NCBI GenBank assembly: GCA_005879505.1
Contig: VBKQ01000039.1
Coordinates: forward strand, 1-18,934
Direction of reading: 5' to 3'
Origin: Deltaproteobacteria bacterium
Lineage (GTDB): Bacteria; Myxococcota; Myxococcia; Myxococcales; 40CM-4-68-19
Length of the DNA: 18,934 nt
Shown here: piece by piece, positions 1 through 6,353 of the stretch
How positions within the stretch are numbered: the first letter of the stretch is position 1
Layout of the letters: each line of letters starts with the position of its first letter
Program-made: the position numbers and the translations under genes
The notes under the pieces: generated by a model
Told to the model about the DNA's origin: nothing
Databases searched by the model: none
The model's input: only the letters and a program-made list of their open reading frames with translations

Positions 1-2
1 CG

Positions 3-569
3 AGGCTGAAGGGACTGTCTGGAATCTCCGACGGGCTGCTGCAGGACCACTTCAAGCTGTACGAGGGCTACGTCAAGAACGTGAACGAGCTCAACGTCCA
101 GCTCGAGGCCCTGGCGAAGGAAGGCAAGGCCAAAGGCACGAATCCGGCCTTCGCTGAACTCACCCGGTGGCTCGGATTCGAATACGGCGGCATGGTGCTG
201 CACGAGCTCTACTTCGGGAACCCGGCGCCGGAGCCGGACCCGCTGGGCAAGGCGGGCCCCTTGGCGCAGGTGCTCGCCCAGGGCTTTGGTAGCGTGGAGG
301 CCTGGCTCGAGGACTTCAAGGCGATCGCCGCGATGCGCGGGGTGGGTTGGGCCATTGCGTACCAGAACCCCGAGAACCGGCTGGTCTCGAACCACTGGAT
401 CACGCTCCACAACGACGGCCATCCCCCCGGGTTCAAGCCCATCGTGGTGATGGACGCCTGGGAGCATGCCTTCGTGCCCGACTACAAGCCGACCGAGCGC
501 GCGAAGTACATCGACGCGTACTTCAAGAACCTCGACTGGCGGGCTTGCGAGGCGCGGCTGATCAAGTAA
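3..569 (+). CDS. Fe/Mn-family superoxide dismutase, 5' end outside window
   Basis: The enzyme converts superoxide to oxygen and hydrogen peroxide. The frame is open from base 3 with no start codon, and the visible 188 residues begin inside the N-terminal helical domain (LKGLSGISDGLL, then DHFKLYEGYVKN), so the gene starts upstream. Family ligands are visible: the His of DHFKLYEGY (one residue offset from the classical spacing), the His of GGMVLHELYF, and the Asp and His of VMDAWEHAF. The core motif GVGWAI is present. Where classical Mn enzymes have an active-site Gln (NQD), this protein has NHW, a His substitution typical of some divergent SOD subfamilies. A GTG at 81 is an in-frame Val codon inside the conserved domain and not the true start. 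A 490-residue gene follows after 10 bases. The family call is firm; metal preference is open. Confidence 0.93.
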   Translation, partial: RLKGLSGISDGLLQDHFKLYEGYVKNVNELNVQLEALAKEGKAKGTNPAFAELTRWLGFEYGGMVLHELYFGNPAPEPDPLGKAGPLAQVLAQGFGSVEAWLEDFKAIAAMRGVGWAIAYQNPENRLVSNHWITLHNDGHPPGFKPIVVMDAWEHAFVPDYKPTERAKYIDAYFKNLDWRACEARLIK

Positions 570-579
570 ACAGCAGCTC

Positions 580-2052
580 GTGCTGCGCGAGCTGCCGGAC
601 TTGCGAGAGGACGCGGCCGGGCTCGCCTCGGCGCTTGCGCGCGAGCGATATCGGTGCGCCGCGGGCCTGCCGCCCCACGACGGGCTGCGGGACATCCTAC
701 GCGCGCACAAGCTGGCGCCGAGCGGGGAAGGGCTGGCGCAGGCGCGTGAAGCTCTCGGCAATGCGGAAGCGGAGGATCCGCGCCGGCCAGCGCGGATCGC
801 GCGCCTCTTCTCGTTGCGCGACTTTCTCGCGCGCGCCCGGGCCCTCGCGCTCGAGCCGGTGGCGGCGCAGGAGCTGTTCGGGCTCGACCGGCGCCCGCTG
901 GTGAGGGTCCCAGGCGACGCAGGGCTGCACGGCGCGATTCCTGCCGTCGCCGTGGAGCGCGAGTTGCCCACTCTGCGCTCGCGCGAAAAGCGCGGCGAAA
1001 TGGAAGAGGCGCTCGCCAGCGCGCTCGGCGCCGCGGATGGGGCGCGAAGCGCGATGTGGGATGCCGCGCAAGCCGCGCAAGCGGAGGCTGGCATCGCCGT
1101 TCCGGAAGGAGCCGCGCGCTGGCCGGAACAGGTCCTGGAAGGCACGGACGCGATCTTCGAGGACCTCGGCGGCTGGCTCATGGAACGGCATACAGGCGCC
1201 AAGCCCGGTACCGCTGCGCGGCATGACGTTCTCCACTTGCTGCACGCGCCGCGGAGCGCCAGCGCATTTCCCGCCGGCGAGATGCAGCGCACCGTGCGCC
1301 GCTGGGCGGAGATGCTCCGGCTCGACCTGTCCGAGGTGAAGGTCGACGATGAGGACCGGCCTCTCAAGCGGCCCGGTGCCCGCGCGGAACCGGTCGATCC
1401 GCCTTGGGAAGTCGCGCTCACGTTCCTGCCGGCCGAGGGCCCACGCGCGCTCGGCGTGCTGCTCGGCGCGATCGGGACCGCGCTCCTTCGCCTCGGGCCG
1501 CCGCCGGACGCGCCGCCCGAGGATCTCTGGCTCGGCGATCCGTCGGTGTGGCACGCCTGTTGGGAGATCCTCGAGGGCCTCGTTCGCGACCGCGAATGGC
1601 TCCGCCGCTGCGCGAAGGCGCAGCTCTCGCGCGACGACGAGCGGGCGATCGCGATCGCGGCGGTGATCGATTGCCGGCTCGCGGCGGCCCGGACGCTCGC
1701 GTCGGTCCAGGCGCGCGAGTCGGGCCTCGGCTCGCGAGCCGCCGCCGCTCACCGCGATCTCTACGCGCGCGCGACGGGAGCAGAGCTTCCCGGCGGTCTC
1801 GCTCTGCGCGATCTCGATCCCTGGTTCGAGCCGTTGGCGCACTTGCAAGGGCGCGCGCTAGCCGCGCGCATGCGTGAGTTCCTCCGCGATCGCCACGACG
1901 AGGATTGGTGGCGCAATCCCCGCAGCACGGCGTCGCTGCAAGCGCTGTGGGGACGCGGAGGCCGTCCCACGTGTGCGGAATTGTGGACGGAGCTGGGCGG
2001 GGAACCCTCTGTAAATCCGTTGCTCTTTGAACTCTCCCAGGCGTGCGCGTGA
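580..2052 (+). CDS. M3-peptidase-like protein without a zinc site (hypothetical)
   Basis: I do not recognise a named gene. The 490-residue, helix-rich soluble protein lacks a signal peptide. Its order of segments resembles the M3 (thimet oligopeptidase-like) family as I recall it: an early helical part, a TDAIFEDLGGWL segment near residue 204, RHDVLHLLHAP, then a C-terminal WWRNPRSTASLQALW segment. In active relatives an HExxH zinc motif follows. Here the matching place reads GAIGT (residues 296-300) in LLGAIGTALLRLG, and the downstream Glu ligand position appears as His325 (VWHACWEILEGL). If the alignment is right, the protein is a catalytically dead paralogue. The GTG start lies 10 bases after the SOD stop with no strong Shine-Dalgarno, suggesting co-transcription. 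The coding call is solid; the family call is an inference from remembered motifs. Confidence 0.75.
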   Translation: MLRELPDLREDAAGLASALARERYRCAAGLPPHDGLRDILRAHKLAPSGEGLAQAREALGNAEAEDPRRPARIARLFSLRDFLARARALALEPVAAQELFGLDRRPLVRVPGDAGLHGAIPAVAVERELPTLRSREKRGEMEEALASALGAADGARSAMWDAAQAAQAEAGIAVPEGAARWPEQVLEGTDAIFEDLGGWLMERHTGAKPGTAARHDVLHLLHAPRSASAFPAGEMQRTVRRWAEMLRLDLSEVKVDDEDRPLKRPGARAEPVDPPWEVALTFLPAEGPRALGVLLGAIGTALLRLGPPPDAPPEDLWLGDPSVWHACWEILEGLVRDREWLRRCAKAQLSRDDERAIAIAAVIDCRLAAARTLASVQARESGLGSRAAAAHRDLYARATGAELPGGLALRDLDPWFEPLAHLQGRALAARMREFLRDRHDEDWWRNPRSTASLQALWGRGGRPTCAELWTELGGEPSVNPLLFELSQACA

Positions 2053-2154
2053 CCTCGCTCACCCTTACCCTCGGCAATAGGTGAGAATCAGCCGTGCAAT
2101 GTTTCAAGCGCGCCGGATCCGGTCTCCGCAGACAGGCGCGCGCACTGCTTCGTT

Positions 2155-2160
2155 AGGAGG
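2155..2160 (+). promoter_or_regulatory. Shine-Dalgarno of the PilZ gene
   Basis: A perfect AGGAGG lies three bases before the GTG at 2164. It fixes this GTG as the start, although the spacing is shorter than usual. Confidence 0.7.
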
Positions 2161-2163
2161 AAA

Positions 2164-2841
2164 GTGATCCGCTGGCAGCCCATCTACCCGGTGCTCGATG
2201 AGAGCTGGCCGGTGCGCTACCGGTTCGAGTCGCTCGGCGCCTTGCAGCGTCACTTGCGGCTCGGAGAAGGCTTCCTCTTGCCCGACGCGGCCCTCCCGGG
2301 TGGTCCGGGTGCGCGCGTGATCGTCGAAGTCGCGGTGCCGGAGACTTCCGATCGGCCCCTTCTGCACGGCCGGGTGCGTGAGCGCGTGCAGGACGGGATC
2401 TGGCTGGATCTGCCATCCGCGCGTCCCGCGGCGCGCTGGGAGCCCGACCCGAACGGCCCACGGCGACGGCACCGGCGCCTCGCCTGCGAGCTGTTCGTCG
2501 AAGTGCATCCGCGCGGTGGGGAGCCCTGGCTGTGCCGCGCTTTGGATCTGAGCGACCGCGGCCTGCGCATCGCTACCGGCTTGGAGACCGGCATTCGCGG
2601 CGACGAGGTGGCGGCGACGCTGATCTCTTCCAACGATCACCTGGCACCGGCCGGCCTGCGCGGCCGCGTCGTCTGGTCGGCATCGTATGAGACTGGAATA
2701 GAGGTCCTGGATCCGTCGCAACAGTTCCAGGAGATGCTGGCGGCGGCCGCCGGCCGTTGGGCACTGGTCGAGGAGATCGAGCATTCTCGAGAGTGCACCT
2801 GCCTTCAGGGCGATTCCGCCACCGGCCAGCGCCATCCATAG
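2164..2841 (+). CDS. PilZ-domain protein (probable c-di-GMP receptor)
   Basis: This is a 225-residue soluble protein. The C-terminal half (about residues 98-185) is a PilZ domain. It carries the two c-di-GMP contacts: an Arg-rich RxxxR patch (RRRHRR, residues 100-105) and the D/NxSxxG motif (DLSDRG, 128-133), followed by GRVVWS and ETGIEV strands. The first 90 residues (FESLGALQRHLRLGEGFLLP) look like a degenerate second PilZ-type domain of the sort common in myxobacterial two-part PilZ proteins. The GTG start is supported by AGGAGG at 2155-2160, three bases upstream. The last 12 codons overlap the convergent dipeptidase gene by 37 bases, and the tail after residue 190 is not conserved-looking. 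The likely role is c-di-GMP-dependent control of motility or the envelope; its partner is unknown. Confidence 0.88.
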   Translation: MIRWQPIYPVLDESWPVRYRFESLGALQRHLRLGEGFLLPDAALPGGPGARVIVEVAVPETSDRPLLHGRVRERVQDGIWLDLPSARPAARWEPDPNGPRRRHRRLACELFVEVHPRGGEPWLCRALDLSDRGLRIATGLETGIRGDEVAATLISSNDHLAPAGLRGRVVWSASYETGIEVLDPSQQFQEMLAAAAGRWALVEEIEHSRECTCLQGDSATGQRHP

Positions 2842-3410
2842 AGCCGGCTGTAGTGCCACCACTCCTTCGGGTTCACCCGGAACCCGGCCGCATGCATGGC
2901 GGTCTTCAGCGCTTCGCGATGCTCCTTCGCGGGGCCATCCGGCAGCGGCGCATCGGCCGCGGCATCCGGACCGAATGCGTCGAACTTCGTCGGGAGCTCG
3001 ACGGGAGCGCCGGAGAGATCGGCAAGCTCGAGATCGACGGCAACGCCGCGCGCGTGCAGGCTGCCTCGCGAAGGATCGGCGACGGCGCCCGCCTGGGGAT
3101 ACGCTCTCCACAGGATCCGCTGGGACTCGGGCGGACGCGTGCAATCGCGCGCCACCAGCCGGAGCCCCTGCTTCCGCAGCGCGTCAGCGGCGAGCGCGAG
3201 CCGCTGGGCGACGCTGCGGCGCAAGAGGCATTTCGCGTCGGGCGGATAGAGCGCCCGGCCTGCGATGTTGTCCTCTTTTGCGTACGCGAGATCGACGATC
3301 AACCCCCGCACCACGGCGGCCGCGTCGACCAGCGGGTCCTCGGCTTCGGTGACTGGGGGGAGATGCTGCGGCCCGTACGTCTGCGCCGCGATCAGCAGCG
3401 CCAGGAGCAT
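2805..3410 (-). CDS. VanX-type D-alanyl-D-alanine dipeptidase (M15D)
   Basis: This zinc dipeptidase would cleave D-Ala-D-Ala, a peptidoglycan precursor or turnover product. It is 201 residues long, close to VanX. All hallmark residues are visible: DLAYAKEDNIAGRALY near the start, Arg92 in CTRPPESQ (transition-state Arg), zinc ligands His119 and Asp126 in SLHARGVAVD, and catalytic Glu183 and ligand His186 in KEWWHY. The N-terminus MLLALLIAAQ is a short hydrophobic signal-like segment, so export to the periplasm is plausible. That would fit peptidoglycan recycling more than vancomycin resistance, and no vanH, vanA, vanR or vanS is nearby. The ATG lies three bases after the stop of the small gene upstream, so the two are likely co-transcribed. 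The 3' end overlaps the convergent PilZ gene. Confidence 0.9.
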   Translation of the reverse strand: MLLALLIAAQTYGPQHLPPVTEAEDPLVDAAAVVRGLIVDLAYAKEDNIAGRALYPPDAKCLLRRSVAQRLALAADALRKQGLRLVARDCTRPPESQRILWRAYPQAGAVADPSRGSLHARGVAVDLELADLSGAPVELPTKFDAFGPDAAADAPLPDGPAKEHREALKTAMHAAGFRVNPKEWWHYSRLYGWRWPVAESP

Positions 3411-3413
3411 GCG

Positions 3414-3719
3414 CTATTTCAGGCGGCGCAAGGCGCGGATGATCTTGTCCTTTTCCTTCGAGCGTACCTGCGCGGCCGATCCTTTTTGCGACCGCGCCGC
3501 GAGCTTCTGCTTGAGCTCGATCTCCATCGCGAGCAGCTCCGCTCTCGCCTCCGGATGATTCTGGCCGCGCCGCGGCAAGAGCTCGCCCCGCCCGAGCGAA
3601 ACGCCCGACCGCATCCGCACTGTCTTCTCCTCGCGCGCGGTTAGCCGGCGAGCGGCGATGCGCAGCAGCTCGCGGACTTCAGCGCTGGTAATCGTGTTCG
3701 AGGAGGCCTTGTTGGTCAT
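3414..3719 (-). CDS. Small basic protein with sigma-region-4-like ends
   Basis: This is a 101-residue basic protein that I cannot name. Residues 26-40 (LTAREEKTVRMRSGV) closely resemble the first helix of sigma-70 region 4 (LTPREE-V-RMRFG). Residues 64-73 (AMEIELKQKL) resemble the end of the recognition helix (QIEAKALRKL). The middle lacks the usual helix-turn-helix core and instead reads LPRRGQNHPEARAEL. The Lys/Arg-rich C-terminus suggests nucleic-acid or RNA-polymerase contact. I chose the ATG at 3719 because GGAGAGG lies 10 bases upstream; the frame stays open to an upstream start at 3764, but that adds only an uncharacteristic 15 residues. The gene is followed after three bases by the VanX-like dipeptidase. 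Function is unknown. Confidence 0.7.
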   Translation of the reverse strand: MTNKASSNTITSAEVRELLRIAARRLTAREEKTVRMRSGVSLGRGELLPRRGQNHPEARAELLAMEIELKQKLAARSQKGSAAQVRSKEKDKIIRALRRLK

Positions 3720-3729
3720 TTCGCGGTTA

Positions 3730-3736
3730 CCTCTCC
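3730..3736 (-). promoter_or_regulatory. Shine-Dalgarno deciding the start at 3719
   Basis: On the minus strand GGAGAGG lies 10 bases before the ATG at 3719. It favours the 101-residue form of the small protein over the 116-residue form. Confidence 0.55.
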
Positions 3737-4000
3737 GGGTCGTCGTCGCGGCGTCCATTTGCACCCTACCCCCCCATCTTGGGAGATCAATTTTTCTCCG
3801 GAATCACGCCTCTAGGCGCGCAGAGGAACACGGGATTCGCGACAGATCAACCTTTTGGCGCAAATGTGCGCACCTATCGGGAAAGATCCTGCTTTCACAC
3901 AGCATTCGCGAGGCTGGCGGATCCCTCTTTTTTCCAATCCAGCGATCCTGATCGCGCCCAAAAATAAGCCTGGTGTGGAAACGTGGGCGCCCGTTCACGT

Positions 4001-4034
4001 CCGCATGCATGCGGCGCGGAGCTCGCATCCGCGC
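4001..4034 (-). terminator. Tandem hairpins after the lipoprotein gene (possible terminator)
   Basis: Seventeen bases after the lipoprotein stop the minus strand can form a 7-bp stem (4014-4020 with 4028-4034, GCGCGGA/TCCGCGC, 7-base loop). It is followed directly by the perfect 14-base palindrome CCGCATGCATGCGG (4001-4014). No T-run follows, so this is not a textbook intrinsic terminator. It could be a 3'-end stabilising structure, a factor-dependent terminator or a protein-binding palindrome. Confidence 0.35.
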
Positions 4035-4051
4035 AACCCGATTCGATCGCT

Positions 4052-5077
4052 CTAGCGCGGAGCAGGCTCCTCTTCCTCGCTCTCGTCCGGCTCCTCGCCT
4101 GCGGGTGGTTGCGGGCCAGCGGCCGGACCCTTGCCGAGGAAGCGCAGCGGGTCCTTCACGGCATGCGGCACGCTCGTCTCCGGCTCGAACTGCGGAGCCT
4201 TGAGATTCGGGTCCCGCCCGATACTCGTGGTGACGAGCACGGAGTGCAGATGCAGTTCCGCCGCCGGCTCCTGCGTGTTGTTGCCGGAAACCTTGAAATG
4301 GCCCTGCAGGTCGCAGGCGAGCGGCGCCGCGGTCTCGGCATCGACGACCAGCGTGCCGCGCACCGAAACGGGCTCTTCCTTCTCCCAGAGCTCGAGCCGG
4401 CGCGCGGTATCGGGATCTGTGCGGTTCTCCGGGTAATGTGCCGGGGGCAGATCGCTCGTCTCTTTCTCCGTGGCGCGCGCGCCGAAGCCCATGACGGCGT
4501 AGCGCACGACGCGGCGGCCTTCGGACTTCGTCTCGCCGGCGTTCCGGAGCTTGAGACCTCGCGCCAGCCGATCGAACGTCGCGAGCCCCGACATCGCCTG
4601 CTCGCGGATGCGCAGCGGGTCGGTGCGGTCCGTCCGGCGCTTGTGGAACGCGCCGTACAGGCTCTTCACGAACACTTCGCCCTTCAGCCAGACCAGCTCG
4701 AATCCCTGATTGTGATCGTTCACCAGACGAACCGAGAAGTCGTCGCCGGGAGCCTCCAGCAGCGTCGTTTCCTCGGCCAGGGAGACCTCGGAGCCGCCGT
4801 CCGGCAGCCCCGGTCCGCGGAACCAGGCGAACTGCACCCGCTGCTGCGCCTTGTGGGGGCCGATGCGCTGATCGATCTCGCGCCGCTGCATGTGCAGGAT
4901 GCGCCGCATGAGGGCGGGATCGTCGGCGAGTTGACCGGCCTGCAGCTGTTCCTTCGCCTCCGGCAGCTCGCCGACGGGCTGCTGCGGGGAAAGGATGCGC
5001 GCGCGCGCGGCCTCGTCCTCGCTGCGTTTGCAGGAAGCGGCGCAGAGCAGGACAGCGATGAGCAGGGGGCGGCGCAT
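4052..5077 (-). CDS. Predicted lipoprotein of unknown function
   Basis: The 341-residue protein has a lipoprotein-type N-terminus: MRRPLLIAVLLCAASC, with the likely lipidated Cys at 16, although the lipobox has Ala at -3. After a charged stretch (EDEAARAR) comes a mixed alpha/beta domain containing GFELVWLKGEVFVKSLYGAFHKRR and a repeated VRGTLVVDAETAAPLACDLQGHF-type beta-rich part. The protein ends in an acidic tail (PDESEEEEPAPR). I recognise no named family. I chose the ATG at 5077 because the signal peptide begins there; the open frame extends upstream to 5242, but those codons overlap spmB and look non-coding. It lies 53 bases downstream of spmB on the same strand and may belong to that operon. 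Likely location: outer membrane, periplasmic face. Confidence 0.8.
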   Translation of the reverse strand: MRRPLLIAVLLCAASCKRSEDEAARARILSPQQPVGELPEAKEQLQAGQLADDPALMRRILHMQRREIDQRIGPHKAQQRVQFAWFRGPGLPDGGSEVSLAEETTLLEAPGDDFSVRLVNDHNQGFELVWLKGEVFVKSLYGAFHKRRTDRTDPLRIREQAMSGLATFDRLARGLKLRNAGETKSEGRRVVRYAVMGFGARATEKETSDLPPAHYPENRTDPDTARRLELWEKEEPVSVRGTLVVDAETAAPLACDLQGHFKVSGNNTQEPAAELHLHSVLVTTSIGRDPNLKAPQFEPETSVPHAVKDPLRFLGKGPAAGPQPPAGEEPDESEEEEPAPR

Positions 5078-5130
5078 GGGTCGCAGAACCTTAACGGAAC
5101 ACCCTTCGGGCGTCGAAGGACAAAACGGGG

Positions 5131-5670
5131 TCATGCCCAGAGCATCCGGGCGATGATCACGGATGCGGTGAGCCCCGTGAAGTCCGCGAGCAGTCCGGCG
5201 GCGAGCGCGTGCCGGTAGCGGACGATGCCCACCGATCCGCAATAGACGGAGAGGACGTAGAAGGTCGTCTCCGTGGACCCCTGCAGCACCGAGCCGAGTC
5301 GCCCCGCGTACGAGTCCGGCCCGAGGCCCGGAGTCGCGAAGATGTTGCCGAGGAGCCCCAAGGCACCGGAGCCTGAGAGCGGCCGCACGAGCGCCATGGG
5401 AAGCACTTCCGCCGGCAGCCCGAGCGGACCGGTGATCGGCGCGAGCACCTTCGCCAGGGCATCCATGGCGCCGGCGCCGCGGAAGGCGCCTACGGCTGCG
5501 AGGATCGCCACCAGGAAAGGGATGATGCGAACGGCCACGTTGAACCCTTCTTTCGCGCCCTCTACGAACGCCTCGTAGACCTTGACGCCCTTCACCCAGC
5601 CGTAGAGCGGGATCCCGACCAGCAACACGATCAGGATCCAGCTCGAGGCGATCTCGAACGCGTGTCTCAC
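5131..5670 (-). CDS. spmB: Spore maturation protein B homologue
   Basis: This is a 179-residue integral membrane protein of the SpmB/nucleoside-recognition (Gate) family. Family landmarks are ALVRPLSGSGALGLLGN, LQGSTETTFYVLSVY and CGSVGIVRYRHALAAGLLAD, set in about four to five hydrophobic segments. The GTG start at 5670 overlaps the TGA of spmA (GTGA), so the two subunits are translationally coupled and probably form one complex. In Bacillus, SpmA and SpmB are needed for spore-core dehydration. In Gram-negative bacteria homologues occur without endospores and their substrate is not established. The reading frame stays open upstream to 6255, but that part is an out-of-frame shadow of spmA. 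Confidence 0.92.
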   Translation of the reverse strand: MRHAFEIASSWILIVLLVGIPLYGWVKGVKVYEAFVEGAKEGFNVAVRIIPFLVAILAAVGAFRGAGAMDALAKVLAPITGPLGLPAEVLPMALVRPLSGSGALGLLGNIFATPGLGPDSYAGRLGSVLQGSTETTFYVLSVYCGSVGIVRYRHALAAGLLADFTGLTASVIIARMLWA

Positions 5671-6251
5671 TTCCACACCCGCTCGAGCAGCTTGGCGGCG
5701 AGGATCGCGACGGTGAGCGCGCACACCGTGGCGAGCAGCGTGGGCAGGAGGACTTCGGCCGGATCGTTCGATCGCGCCGATGCGCGCAGCGCGATCACGG
5801 TGGTCGGGACGAGCTGCAGCGAAGCGGTGTTGATGGCGAGGAACAATACCTGCGCGTTCGTGGCGGTGCCCGGCGTCGGATTGAGCTTCTCCAGCTCTTC
5901 CATCGCCTTGATCCCGAACGGAGTGGCCGCGTTCCCCAGGCCCATCATGTTCGCGGCGATGTTGAGCAGCATTGCGGAGATCGCGGGATGTCCGTCGGGG
6001 ATGGTGGGAAAGAGCGGCCGGAACACGGGGCGCGCCGCGCGCGCGAGCTTCTCCACCAGGCCGGCCTTCTCCGCGACGCGCATCAAACCCAGCCACAGCG
6101 CCATCACGCCGATCAGGCCGATCGCCAGCGTTACGCCCTGCGATGCGCCTTCGAACGCGCCTTGGCCGACTGCCTTCACGTCGCCGCGGACCGCGCCCAC
6201 GATCGCCGCGCCGACCAGCAGCAGCACGAAGACGAGGTTCATGCCTCGCAT
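5667..6251 (-). CDS. spmA: Spore maturation protein A homologue
   Basis: This is a 194-residue membrane protein of the SpmA/Gate family, with hydrophobic helices at about residues 5-21, 40-56, 130-150 and 170-187. Recognisable motifs are GVTLAIGLIGVMALWLGLMR, HPAISAMLLNIAANMMGLGN and NAATPFGIKAMEELEKLNP. It pairs with spmB, which it overlaps by four bases. Two ATGs compete: 6251 and 6242 (MNLVFV). Neither has a well-spaced Shine-Dalgarno, and the second begins right at the first helix, so the first is kept tentatively. It is divergent from the outer-membrane protein gene at 6354. The partner and substrate in a non-endospore former are unknown. Confidence 0.92.
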   Translation of the reverse strand: MRGMNLVFVLLLVGAAIVGAVRGDVKAVGQGAFEGASQGVTLAIGLIGVMALWLGLMRVAEKAGLVEKLARAARPVFRPLFPTIPDGHPAISAMLLNIAANMMGLGNAATPFGIKAMEELEKLNPTPGTATNAQVLFLAINTASLQLVPTTVIALRASARSNDPAEVLLPTLLATVCALTVAILAAKLLERVWK

Positions 6252-6289
6252 TCAACGCGCGCAGGCGCGGTTTGCAAGGTTTCCTTTCC

Positions 6290-6319
6290 TTGACCCCACT
6301 GCGCGGCGCGTGCTACTCG
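6290..6319 (+). promoter_or_regulatory. Possible promoter of the outer-membrane protein gene
   Basis: TTGACC (6290-6295) is followed about 18 bases later by TGC-TACTCG (6311-6319), a weak extended -10. It lies in the 102-base divergent gap between spmA and the beta-barrel gene. The -35 is good and the -10 poor. Confidence 0.35.
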
Positions 6320-6353
6320 CGCGCGTCGCTTGCGCTTTCCGGGAGTGGATCGG

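Larger units (their letters stand above)
3720..4051. other. 332-base intergenic stretch, relatively AT-rich
   Basis: No convincing gene lies here. A 74-codon minus-strand frame (3804-4028) has no domain signal and unconvincing codon use. The part between about 3775 and 3975 is clearly richer in A and T than its surroundings, as expected for a promoter region serving the minus-strand small-protein/dipeptidase pair. The best minus-strand match I see is a TTGATC around 3787-3792, but its -10 partner is poor, so no promoter is called. The end near 4000-4034 holds tandem hairpins listed separately. Confidence 0.6.

Noticed and set aside
2058..2085. CTCACC/GGTGAG inverted repeat after the M3-like gene as a terminator
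   Set aside because: Six base pairs with a 16-base loop and no T-run are too weak to call.
2805..3410. Vancomycin-resistance determinant
   Set aside because: A VanX-like dipeptidase alone is not evidence of resistance; no vanH, vanA, vanR or vanS homologue is in the window and a wall-turnover role is simpler.
3804..4028. 74-codon minus-strand frame in the intergenic gap
   Set aside because: No Shine-Dalgarno, unconvincing composition and no motif; it also covers the hairpin region.
5131..6255. A 374-residue extended SpmB
   Set aside because: The first 195 residues are an Arg-rich out-of-frame shadow of spmA; the real start overlaps the spmA stop at 5670.
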